This document shows, one piece after another, positions 10,204 through 17,547 of a stretch of DNA of 64,000 nucleotides. Below the pieces are notes generated by a model, which was not told the DNA's origin, searched no databases, and was given only the letters and a program-made list of their open reading frames with translations. Source of the stretch: Alphaproteobacteria bacterium. GTDB lineage: Bacteria > Pseudomonadota > Alphaproteobacteria > CACIAM-22H2. The stretch spans positions 700,001 to 764,000 of the forward strand of contig JAFKFM010000007.1 in NCBI GenBank assembly GCA_017308135.1, given 5' to 3'. Position numbers and translations under genes: made by a program. Numbering within the stretch: position 1 is the stretch's first letter; each line of letters opens with the position of its first letter.

Positions 10204-10273
10204 CCTCATGCTTCGACAGGCTCAGCATGAGGATCAAGATAAGGCCTCATGGTGAGCCCGTCGAACCATGAGG
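10204..10273. repeat. Pair of inverted REP-like palindromes
   Basis: Two 29-base palindromic units, 10204-10232 and 10245-10273, each with outer arms CCTCAT / ATGAGG and an inner GAGCCxGTCGAA core (reverse complement in the first unit), are separated by 12 bases in opposite orientation. They match at 26 of 29 positions when one is reversed. The repeat belongs to the type often mis-annotated as the peptide LSLSKHE in alphaproteobacteria. It lies between the mepA stop and the higA-like start. No other copy was noticed in the window. Confidence 0.85.
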
Positions 10274-10282
10274 CCACAGGAA

Positions 10283-11137
10283 TTACGGGGCGCGCAAGAT
10301 CGCTGCGCACTGGGCGGGCAGCTTGGGGCGCGGCGGGCCGGTCTGGACCTTGGGCGCCGCGCGCTGCGCTTCCTCGTCGCGCTTGCGCCGTTCGGCGGCG
10401 TCGAGGAACCACCAATCGAGCGTCGAATCGCAGCCGTCGCCCGCCGGTATCGCGGCTTGGCCAACGCAATCCTTGTTGTCCGGCGGGCAGGCGAGGCGAA
10501 CATGGAAATGTTCGTTGTGCCCGCGCCACGGGCGGAGTTTGCGTATCCATGCGCGATCCGCCGCCGGCAGCGTTTCGCACAGATGCTTCTTGATCGCGAA
10601 ATGCACGAGGATGCGGTCGACGCGGCGGTCCTCGGCCGCGAGTTTCAGCAATCGTGCATGACCTTTGCGCCAGGTCGCGGGATCGACGCGGCGTTCGTCT
10701 TGCGTCGTCAGCGTGACGATCGCGATCTCCTCGCGCGCGGCGGCCGGGAGGACGGGCTTGGGATCGATATTGAACCAGATATCGGCGTCGAGCCCGTTCT
10801 GGTGGCTGCCATGCAGCGACGCCATCGGCCCGCCGCGCGGCTGGGCGACGTCGCCGATATAGAGATCGGCGAAACCCGCCGTCTTGGCCCGCGTCCCCAG
10901 ATCGCGGATGAAGGAGATCGTCGCGGGATGGCCCCATTGCCGATTGCGCGACACGCGCACGGCCTGATAGCCGGGCCCGTCGGGCGGCAGGCGTTCCGCG
11001 CCGGCGAGACATCCCGTCGCCGGTCCGCCGATGACGCGCGCGGGGCCCGGCACGGGCAGCTTCACGTCGCCCCATTCTTTGCCAATGGCAGGCGACGCGA
11101 ACAACGCCAACGCCGCGATCAGCACTTTAAGCCGCAT
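10283..11137 (-). CDS. mepA: Penicillin-insensitive murein endopeptidase MepA
   Basis: 284 residues with an N-terminal signal peptide (RLKVLIAALALFASPAIG, cleavage about residue 19). MepA (peptidase M74) cleaves DD- and LD-peptide crosslinks of peptidoglycan in the periplasm with zinc. Seen: the HGSHQNGLDADIWF motif (zinc ligands His and Asp), the LVHFAIKKHLC segment and the C-terminal WRGHNEHFHVRLACP with the HxH ligand. The start at 11137 lies inside the end of the upstream ABC-F gene (11-base overlap). The longer open frame to 11422 is a shadow of that gene. Confidence 0.93.
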   Translation of the reverse strand: MRLKVLIAALALFASPAIGKEWGDVKLPVPGPARVIGGPATGCLAGAERLPPDGPGYQAVRVSRNRQWGHPATISFIRDLGTRAKTAGFADLYIGDVAQPRGGPMASLHGSHQNGLDADIWFNIDPKPVLPAAAREEIAIVTLTTQDERRVDPATWRKGHARLLKLAAEDRRVDRILVHFAIKKHLCETLPAADRAWIRKLRPWRGHNEHFHVRLACPPDNKDCVGQAAIPAGDGCDSTLDWWFLDAAERRKRDEEAQRAAPKVQTGPPRPKLPAQCAAILRAP

Positions 11138-12986
11138 CGGCTTCCTCCAGCGCTTGGGCGGCCGCAAGCCAGCGCGCCTCGGCCGCGTCGACGCGTTCGA
11201 CCGCGTCCTTGTGGCGCTTGGCGAGATCGGCGGCCTTCGCCGGATCGTTGTAGACATTGGGATCGGCCAGCGCCGCGTCGAGCTTCGTCTTCTCGTCCGT
11301 GCGCTTGGCGAGTTCGGTTTCGGCGGCGGCGAGTTCCTTCTTGAGCGGTCCCAAAGCGGGTTTGGCGCGGCGCGGGGCCGGCGCCTCTGTTTTGGGCTTT
11401 TCGTCGGCGCCGCGCTGCGCACGCCGTTCGGCGAGGGAGAAGGCGCGATATTCCTCGAGGTCGCCTTCGAAAGGCTGTACCTGACCGTTCGCGACCAGCC
11501 ACAGCCGGTCGCAGGTCAGTTCCAGCAAGCTCCAATCATGAGTCACGAGGATGACGGCACCGGCGAAATCGCCGATCGCGGCGACGAGGCGCTCGCGGCT
11601 CGCCATATCCAGATGGTTCGTCGGCTCGTCGAGAATCAGCAATTGCGGGCGATGCGCCGTTGCCAAAGCGAAGGCAAGCCGCGCTTTCTCGCCGCCCGAC
11701 AGTTTTCCGGTCGGCGTTTCGGCCTTGATGCCGGAGAAGCCGAAGCGGGCGAGGCGCGCCCGCAGCTGCTCGTTATTGTCCTGCGGGCGCAAATCGGCGA
11801 GATGCAGCAGCGCCGAACGCGACAGGTCGAATTCCTCGACCTGATGCTGCGCGAAGAAACCGACTTCCAGATTGCGCGCGCGGGTTTCGCGCCCGTCCAT
11901 CGGCGACAAGCGCCCGCCGAACAATTTGGCGAGGGTCGATTTGCCGTTGCCGTTGGCGCCGAGCAAGCCGATACGGTCGTCGGGATCGAGGCGCAGATCG
12001 ATGCCGCGCAGGATCGGCTTGCCGGGCACATAGCCGACCGAGGCCTTGTCGTAGGTGATCAACGGCGGGCGCGGCATTTCCGGTTCGGGGAACTCGAAGC
12101 GCACCGATTCCTCGTCCTGCTCGACGACGATGGGCGTGAGCTTGGCGAGCGCCTTCAAGCGCGACTGCGCTTGGCGCGCCTTCGTCGCCTTGTAGCGGAA
12201 GCGATCGACGAAGGCCTGCATATGCTTGCGCTGCGCATCGACCTTCGCGGCCATCGCCGATTGCTGGGCGAGGCGTTCCTGGCGCTGGCGCTCGAAGGAA
12301 TCGTAATCGCCCGCGTAAAGCGTCAAGCGGCGATGTTCGAGATGCAGGATATGCGTGCAGACGGCGTTCAGCAGGCGCCGGTCGTGGCTGACGACCAGCA
12401 GCGTGCAGGGAATGCGCTGCAGATAATCCTCGAGCCACAAGGCGCTTTCGAGATCGAGATGGTTCGTCGGCTCGTCGAGCAGCAGCACGTCGGGCCGCGA
12501 GAACAGAACGGCGGCTAGCGCCACGCGCATCCGCCAGCCGCCGGAGAAATCGGACAGCGGCTGCGCTTGCTTGCCCGCATCGAAACCCAGACCCGCGAGA
12601 ATCGACGCGGCACGGGACGGGGCGGCATAGGCGTCGATCTCGGCGAGGCGCGTATGGATATCGGCCACACGCTCGCCATCCGCCCCCGCTTCTTCCTCGG
12701 CCAGCAACGCGGCGCGTTCGGTATCGGCGGCGAGGACGAATGCCAACGGTGTCGTGGGACCGCCGGGGGCTTCCTGCGCCACCCAGCCGAGTCTGGCGCG
12801 CTTGGGCAGCGCGATCAGGCCTTTGTCGGGGGTCGCCACGCCGCGCAGGCAGGACAGCAGCGTGGATTTGCCCGCCCCGTTGCGGCCCACGAGGCCCACG
12901 CGCTTGCCGTCCGGCACCTGGACCGAGGAATCCTCGATCAGGGTCAGGCCGGCCACGCGCAAGGTTAGGGAGTCGATCGTGATCAT
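11127..12986 (-). CDS. ABC-F family ATPase (YheS/Uup type)
   Basis: 619 residues with two ABC cassettes on one chain and no membrane segments. Walker A motifs are GRNGAGKST near residue 36 and GANGNGKST near residue 345; signatures are FSGGW and LSGGEK; both Walker B motifs read LDEPTNHLD. Between the cassettes is the charged P-site tRNA-interaction linker (residues about 240-300), and a coiled-coil tail rich in Glu, Lys and Ala follows the second cassette. Such proteins act on the ribosome rather than in transport. A resistance role cannot be assigned; housekeeping YheS/Uup is more likely. It is divergent from the next gene across a 43-base gap. Confidence 0.9.
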   Translation of the reverse strand: MITIDSLTLRVAGLTLIEDSSVQVPDGKRVGLVGRNGAGKSTLLSCLRGVATPDKGLIALPKRARLGWVAQEAPGGPTTPLAFVLAADTERAALLAEEEAGADGERVADIHTRLAEIDAYAAPSRAASILAGLGFDAGKQAQPLSDFSGGWRMRVALAAVLFSRPDVLLLDEPTNHLDLESALWLEDYLQRIPCTLLVVSHDRRLLNAVCTHILHLEHRRLTLYAGDYDSFERQRQERLAQQSAMAAKVDAQRKHMQAFVDRFRYKATKARQAQSRLKALAKLTPIVVEQDEESVRFEFPEPEMPRPPLITYDKASVGYVPGKPILRGIDLRLDPDDRIGLLGANGNGKSTLAKLFGGRLSPMDGRETRARNLEVGFFAQHQVEEFDLSRSALLHLADLRPQDNNEQLRARLARFGFSGIKAETPTGKLSGGEKARLAFALATAHRPQLLILDEPTNHLDMASRERLVAAIGDFAGAVILVTHDWSLLELTCDRLWLVANGQVQPFEGDLEEYRAFSLAERRAQRGADEKPKTEAPAPRRAKPALGPLKKELAAAETELAKRTDEKTKLDAALADPNVYNDPAKAADLAKRHKDAVERVDAAEARWLAAAQALEEADAA

Positions 12987-12991
12987 CGCGC

Positions 12992-13012
12992 TTCCCTATA
13001 GCCCATAGGGAA
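12992..13012. promoter_or_regulatory. Inverted repeat in a divergent promoter gap
   Basis: TTCCCTAT, five bases, then ATAGGGAA: a perfect 8-bp inverted repeat centred in the 43-base gap between the divergent ABC-F and IMPase-family genes. It overlaps the only AT-containing TATAG-like stretch of the gap, where a -10 element would sit, so it may be a shared operator or a two-way promoter. This is inference from position. Confidence 0.4.
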
Positions 13013-13029
13013 CGTAATTTCAGCGCCCA

Positions 13030-13809
13030 ATGACCGACGAACTCGCCAAACGTACCCTGGCCGCCGCGGCGATCGCGCGTGCCGCCGGGGAATTGCAGCG
13101 CAAATTCTTCGCCGACCGCGCCTCCATCGGCATGACCTTCAAAGGGCCGCAGGATTACCTGACGGTCGCCGACGGGGCGGTCGAAAAGCTCGTCATGGGG
13201 CTAATCCGCGAGGCGTTCCCCAAGGACGACGTGCTGGGCGAGGAAACCGGCGGCAGCAAGGATACGCGTGCTTTGTGGGTCATCGACCCGATCGACGGCA
13301 CGGCGAATTTCGCCAACGGGATCGCGCATTTCTGCATTTCGATCGCCTATATGCATGAGGGCGAGGCGGAAATCGGCGCGATCTACGATCCCATGCGCGA
13401 CGAGATGTTCCTGGCGCGGCGGGGCCACTTCGCCACCTGCAACGGCCGCCCGATGAAGGTGACGGCGGTCGACGATTTGAAGCGCGCGCAGATCGAGCTT
13501 GGCTGGTCGACGCGCCGCCCGGTCGAAGCCTATACGGGCATGATCGAGCGCACGGTGAAGGCCGGGGCGTCGTTCCGCCGCGCGGGTTCCGGGGCGCTGG
13601 GCATCGCCTATGTCGCCGACGGCCGCGCGGACGGCTATGTCGAGCTTCACATCAATTCCTGGGATTGCCTCGCGGGGATCGTGATGACGCGCGAAGCGGG
13701 CGGGCGCGTGAACGACTTCCTGGGCGAAGGCGGAATCGACAAGGGCGCCCCCGTGCTCTGCGCCAACCCCGCCTTGTACGAACCGATCCGCAAACTCGCC
13801 GGGCTCTAA
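13030..13809 (+). CDS. Inositol monophosphatase family phosphatase
   Basis: 259 residues with all metal-site motifs of the family: GEETGG near residue 71 (the GEE motif), DPIDGTANFANG near residue 86, and the C-terminal WDCLAGIVMTREAGG (WD motif). These Mg2+-dependent, lithium-sensitive enzymes dephosphorylate inositol phosphates, histidinol phosphate or similar compounds. The sequence alone does not separate SuhB from HisN-type histidinol-phosphatase; no his genes are nearby. The gene abuts the AtuA-like gene with a one-base gap. Confidence 0.9.
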   Translation: MTDELAKRTLAAAAIARAAGELQRKFFADRASIGMTFKGPQDYLTVADGAVEKLVMGLIREAFPKDDVLGEETGGSKDTRALWVIDPIDGTANFANGIAHFCISIAYMHEGEAEIGAIYDPMRDEMFLARRGHFATCNGRPMKVTAVDDLKRAQIELGWSTRRPVEAYTGMIERTVKAGASFRRAGSGALGIAYVADGRADGYVELHINSWDCLAGIVMTREAGGRVNDFLGEGGIDKGAPVLCANPALYEPIRKLAGL

Positions 13810-13810
13810 A

Positions 13811-15070
13811 ATGCGCCTTGCGCATGCGGGACGCGGCGGACGACCGGATGCGACGGCGGCACTTCTCCAACGCCTGATCGCCAGACCGGGTCCGCATTGT
13901 CTGGCGTTGCGCTTGGCGTTGCGCGAGGTCGAGCGTGCGCTCGAACCCGTGCTGATCGCGTGCCTGTCGGGGCGCGTGCGGCTTGCGATCGAAGTGCCGG
14001 CGGGCGAGCCGGCCCCGGTCGCGCATGCGATCACCGGGCTGGCGGCACGCCTCGGCCGCCGCCGGCCGCGCATCGGCTTGGTCGAAGGGCACGATCTGCT
14101 GGCGACGCAATCGGGCGCCGGGTTGCTCGGCACGCCGTGCGATCCGCCGCCGCCGCCGGATTCCACGTTGATCGCCGCGAGCGTGCGCTTCGGCGCGGCA
14201 CCCTTGGTGGGGCTGTTCGCCAAGGGGGCGGAAGTCGTCGTCAGCGGGCCGTTGGCGCCGTCGGCGCTTTCGATTGCGTTTGCGCGCTATGCCCATCGCT
14301 GGCCGGTCGAGGATTACGCGCGGCTCGCGTCCGCCGCCGCTGCGGGCCGTATCCTGTCGGCCGGTGCGGGGGCGGCCGGCGGCGATCTTTACGATCCCGC
14401 TTTCGACAAACTCCCCGAAGCGGGCCTGCCGCTGGTCGAGATCGCCGAAGATGGCGCGCTGGCGTTCGAGACTTCGACCGGTGCGTCGCCCGCGCACGCA
14501 GCACTGGTGCTGTCGCTGCTCGACGGCGTGGAAAACCCGCGCACGGTCGCCGATCCCGATCTGACGCTGGATCTCGACGACACGACGCTGATCGGCGGCA
14601 AGCTCACGGGCGTCAAAGGAAGTGCGGCGCCGGATCATTTGCCCGGCACGCTGGTCTTCGAAACCGGTTTCGCGGGCGAGGGTGAACTTGCTTATGGCGG
14701 GACGGGGGCGGCGGGCCGTGCGCTAACGGCCGCGCGCGAATTGGAAACGCGCTTGAAATCGCTGCTCGGCGACGAGCGCTTCCGCGTCGAAATCGTCGGC
14801 GTCGAATCCGCGACGCGCGGCGCCATCGATCGCGCCGCCGATCTCGCCGTCATGCCCGGCAAGGATGTGCGCTTGCGCTTGGCCTTGCGCGCGGCGGCGA
14901 AGGAAACGGTCGAGGCGGCGCTGGCCGAATTCGCGTCGCTATCGGGCTTCGGTCCGGCAGGGGCGGGCGGCGTGCGCCTCGCGATCCATCCCGAGCGGCG
15001 AGTCAGCGCCGCGAAGATTCCCGCCCATTACGTGCGCCCGCGCGTCGGCTTGCTGGAGGCCGAGGCATGA
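13811..15070 (+). CDS. Divergent AtuA-like (DUF1446) protein, main domain
   Basis: 419 residues. The middle reads GRILSAGAGAAGGDLYDPAF..LPEAGLPLVEIAEDGALAFE, matching the AtuA/DUF1446 segment (G.ILECGAQ.TGG.F.D....G.P..E...DG...). It is followed by LTGVKGSAAPDHLPGTLVFETGF and a C-terminal stretch of alternating helices and strands like the second AtuA half. The N-terminal 90 residues diverge from the usual DUF1446 start and are rich in Arg and Ala. AtuA acts in acyclic terpene and leucine catabolism in Pseudomonas; many homologues are of unknown function. The small AtuA C-terminal domain follows as a separate overlapping gene. Family membership is fairly sure, function is not. Confidence 0.7.
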   Translation: MRLAHAGRGGRPDATAALLQRLIARPGPHCLALRLALREVERALEPVLIACLSGRVRLAIEVPAGEPAPVAHAITGLAARLGRRRPRIGLVEGHDLLATQSGAGLLGTPCDPPPPPDSTLIAASVRFGAAPLVGLFAKGAEVVVSGPLAPSALSIAFARYAHRWPVEDYARLASAAAAGRILSAGAGAAGGDLYDPAFDKLPEAGLPLVEIAEDGALAFETSTGASPAHAALVLSLLDGVENPRTVADPDLTLDLDDTTLIGGKLTGVKGSAAPDHLPGTLVFETGFAGEGELAYGGTGAAGRALTAARELETRLKSLLGDERFRVEIVGVESATRGAIDRAADLAVMPGKDVRLRLALRAAAKETVEAALAEFASLSGFGPAGAGGVRLAIHPERRVSAAKIPAHYVRPRVGLLEAEA

Positions 15071-15432
15071 GCGCGCTCGTCCAGCTCCGCTTGCTGGCGC
15101 ATGCCCGCGCGCGCGTGGTCGGAAGTTCGTTGATCATCGCGTTAACCCTGCGCGATCCCGGCGATTGGCGCAGCGTGCGCGCCGGGGCGACGGCGGCGAA
15201 AGTCGGGGCGTGGTTCTCGTTCTTGCGGCCGCGCGCCGTGCGCCGGACGGAGCTCGCGGGGCTGACGTCGTTCCATTTCCGTTTCGAGAATGTCGCGGGC
15301 GCCGGGCGCGGCCACGATCTCGCCTTCGATCTCGACGGCCGCGCCTTCGCCCAAAAGCTTCTGGACATGCCGGTTCAGGTCCAAGCCGAGCGCGCGGAGA
15401 AGTTGACTTCGCGCCTGCTTGACCCCATTTGA
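15067..15432 (+). CDS. AtuA-related small C-terminal domain protein with degenerate motif
   Basis: 121 residues, overlapping the AtuA-like gene by ATGA. It matches the small AtuA-related domain: LRLLAHARARVVGSS at the N-terminus corresponds to the family's I.HARSGDKGD.ANI, followed by a VGAWFSFLRPRAVRRTELAGL strand and the DGRAFAQKLLDMPVQV ending. The normally near-invariant SGDKG is replaced by ARVVG, so either the active or binding site has changed or the pair has lost its original activity. Expression coupled to the larger partner supports joint function. Confidence 0.7.
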   Translation: MSALVQLRLLAHARARVVGSSLIIALTLRDPGDWRSVRAGATAAKVGAWFSFLRPRAVRRTELAGLTSFHFRFENVAGAGRGHDLAFDLDGRAFAQKLLDMPVQVQAERAEKLTSRLLDPI

Positions 15433-15440
15433 TCGGTCCC

Positions 15441-16022
15441 ATGGACCTCCAGCAAATCCTCGATCTCGTCCGCGACAACGGCAACGCCGTCTACACCCTG
15501 GTGGCGACCGGCGCGTTCTGGAACTCCATGCTGATGCCGTTGTTCGCGGGTTACGCGGTGCAGCTCGGCGCGCTGGATTATTGGCCGACCGTCGCCGCGG
15601 TGTTCGCCGGCGGCGTGATCGGCGACGAGGTGCGCTTTTGGCTCGCCCGCCGCTTCGGGCCGCAGCTATTCGACGCGATGCCGCGCTTGCGCAACGGGAT
15701 CGAGCGCGCGGCGCGCGTCGTCGACAAGCATCATTGGTGGATGATGTTCGTCTATCGCTACCCGCACGGCATTCGCGGTTTGGCGGGCTTCGCCTTCGGC
15801 CTGTCGACCATGCCGCGCGGCCGGTTTCTGGCGCTCAACCTCGTCTCGGCGGCGATCTGGTCGAATTTGCTGGTCGGCATCGGCTACGGCTTTGCCCATG
15901 TCTCCGACAAAGCATTGGGCGAAACCGCGACGACCACGGCTTTGGGCCTGCTGGTCGTGTTCATGGCGCTGGCTTGGTATTTGTCCAAGCGCCTCGAAGC
16001 CTCGATCGAAAAAGCGAACTAA
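15441..16022 (+). CDS. DedA/VTT-domain inner membrane protein
   Basis: 193 residues from the ATG at 15441 (TTG at 15429 in the same frame is less likely). Hydrophobic segments fit the VTT (SNARE-associated, DedA) fold: a re-entrant-like LMPLFAGYAVQLG, AAVFAGGVIGDEVRFWLARR (the GxxxGD..Y/FxxGR-type motif), FVYRYPHGIRGLAGFAFGLS and two C-terminal membrane helices. DedA proteins are half-transporters implicated in lipid-carrier recycling and membrane homeostasis. The ATG overlaps nothing; the stop overlaps the converging pentapeptide gene by four bases. Confidence 0.85.
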   Translation: MDLQQILDLVRDNGNAVYTLVATGAFWNSMLMPLFAGYAVQLGALDYWPTVAAVFAGGVIGDEVRFWLARRFGPQLFDAMPRLRNGIERAARVVDKHHWWMMFVYRYPHGIRGLAGFAFGLSTMPRGRFLALNLVSAAIWSNLLVGIGYGFAHVSDKALGETATTTALGLLVVFMALAWYLSKRLEASIEKAN

Positions 16023-17341
16023 AGCGCGCTGTCGAGGCCGGTCGTGCCGCGCGTATCGGCGCCGGTAAGCTCGGCGCCGCGCAAATCCGCGCCGGTGAAA
16101 TCGCAATCCAGCAGGATCGCATCCTTCAGATTGGCGTTGCGCAGATCGGCGCGGCGCAGCACCGCCGCCGCCAAATCGGCTTTGTGCAGATTGGCGCCGC
16201 GCAGATCGGCCCCCGTCAGATTGGCCTCGCGCAGGCGCGTGTTCCAGTTGCGCTGGCTCATCGTATCGACCGGCATGGGCGACAAATCGGCGTCGCGCAA
16301 TTTGGCGCCGGTCAGCGTGGCCTTGTCGAGTTTCGAGCCTTGGAGCTTCGCCGACACCAGATCGCAATTCGACATGAAGGCGGAGGAGAAATCCGCCATC
16401 TGGAAATAGCCGCCGGTCAGCTTGGCGTCGCGCAGGATCGACAGGCCCAAACGCCCGGCGGAAAGGTTGACGCCCGGCGCATTGAGGCTGGCGAGATTGA
16501 CGCGCTCGAAATCGGCTTGCGCGCCGTTGCGTCCTTCGGTCTTCAGCCATTCCAGATGATCGATGAAGATCTGCTGGATCGATTTTTCCAGGCTGTCGAT
16601 ATTGACCGGCAGCACGGCCTTGGACGTGTCGACGCGCGCCAAATCCTTGGTGCCGAAATTCGACGCGGTCAAATCCGCACCGTCGAGATTGGTGTTCTCG
16701 AGCAACGCGCCCGATAGCGTGGCGCCGTGCAGGATGCAGTTCGAAAGATTGGCGTTGGTGAGATCGGCCCCCGTTAGCACCACGCCCGACAGATCGGAAT
16801 TCGAAAGATCCGCCTCGCGCAGCACCGCGCCGCGCAGGATGCAGCCGGTAAGGTCCGTGCGTGGGCCGAACACGCGGCTCATCTTCGCGTTGGTCATATC
16901 CGCATGATTGAACTTCGCGTCGGTGATGACCGCACCCTGACGCTGGTTGTTGTGGTACGAGAAATTGCCGTCCTTATCGCGCACGATGATGAAGCCGTCG
17001 CGGATATCGGCCCCGGTCAGGTTGGCGCGTTCGAGATTGGCGCGCTTCAATTGGGCGCCGCGCATATCGGCCTTGGTAAGATCGGCCTCGTGCAAATCGC
17101 AGCCCGACAAATCGGCGCCGAACAGATTGGCGCGCACCAGCTTCGCACCGCCGAAATCGGACTCGCACAGATAGGCGCCGACCAGCTCCGCTTCCGAAAG
17201 ATTGCGCCCGCGCATATTCATGCGCTCGGCGATTTTGAAGGACAGCACCAGGCGCATGCCGCCCGTGATGCCCCGCACCATCTTCTCGTGAAGCGTGGCG
17301 GCCTGATTGAGTTCCTGTTGGCTGACCTTGCTGCTGGCCAT
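16019..17341 (-). CDS. Pentapeptide-repeat protein
   Basis: 440 residues, most of them A(D/N)LxG pentapeptide repeats in three blocks: about residues 45-115, 145-230 and 285-435. The blocks are separated by a short charged linker (FIIVRDKDGNFSYHNNQ) and by a helical insert around residues 240-270 (NIDSLEKSIQQIFIDHLEWLK). About 40 N-terminal residues are helical and not repetitive. Such proteins form a right-handed quadrilateral beta helix. DNA-mimic gyrase-protecting members exist, but this is longer and interrupted, so no specific role is claimed. No signal peptide. Confidence 0.9.
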   Translation of the reverse strand: MASSKVSQQELNQAATLHEKMVRGITGGMRLVLSFKIAERMNMRGRNLSEAELVGAYLCESDFGGAKLVRANLFGADLSGCDLHEADLTKADMRGAQLKRANLERANLTGADIRDGFIIVRDKDGNFSYHNNQRQGAVITDAKFNHADMTNAKMSRVFGPRTDLTGCILRGAVLREADLSNSDLSGVVLTGADLTNANLSNCILHGATLSGALLENTNLDGADLTASNFGTKDLARVDTSKAVLPVNIDSLEKSIQQIFIDHLEWLKTEGRNGAQADFERVNLASLNAPGVNLSAGRLGLSILRDAKLTGGYFQMADFSSAFMSNCDLVSAKLQGSKLDKATLTGAKLRDADLSPMPVDTMSQRNWNTRLREANLTGADLRGANLHKADLAAAVLRRADLRNANLKDAILLDCDFTGADLRGAELTGADTRGTTGLDSAL

Positions 17342-17427
17342 TCGGCGTACCGTCCATGTTATTCTTGGATAATGCGTCGTCCGCGCGCGGTGGTAAAGTC
17401 CCGTGCGGAAAGGCTCTTTCGGCTCGG

Positions 17428-17547
17428 ATGTTCCACCTGAAAGTTTTCGCCCTGGCGGCTGTATTCGGGCTCGGCGCCTATGCCGTGATCCTAGGCATTA
17501 TCCATGTGACGCGGGCGCTGGGTTTCATCGATTGGGTGATGCGATGA
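17428..17547 (+). CDS. Small single-span membrane protein (39 aa)
   Basis: A 39-residue frame, MFHLKVFALAAVFGLGAYAV then a short tail ending FIDWVMR, with one clear transmembrane helix over residues 6-30. It is supported by its stop, which overlaps the start of the acyl-CoA synthetase gene as ATGA, the coupling style seen throughout this window. The frame is open further upstream (17356), but the sequence before the Met is not protein-like. No family recognised; it may be a membrane anchor or regulator of the following enzyme. Confidence 0.55.
   Translation: MFHLKVFALAAVFGLGAYAVILGIIHVTRALGFIDWVMR

Noticed and set aside
10199..10237. Upstream extension of the HigA-like protein (LMLSLSKHED)
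   Set aside because: This peptide is the translated REP-like palindrome, a common annotation artefact; the conserved protein starts at the ATG at 10198.
16019..17341. Pentapeptide-repeat protein as a Qnr-type gyrase protector
   Set aside because: It is twice the Qnr length, interrupted by a helical insert, and nothing in its neighbourhood links it to topoisomerases or a toxin.
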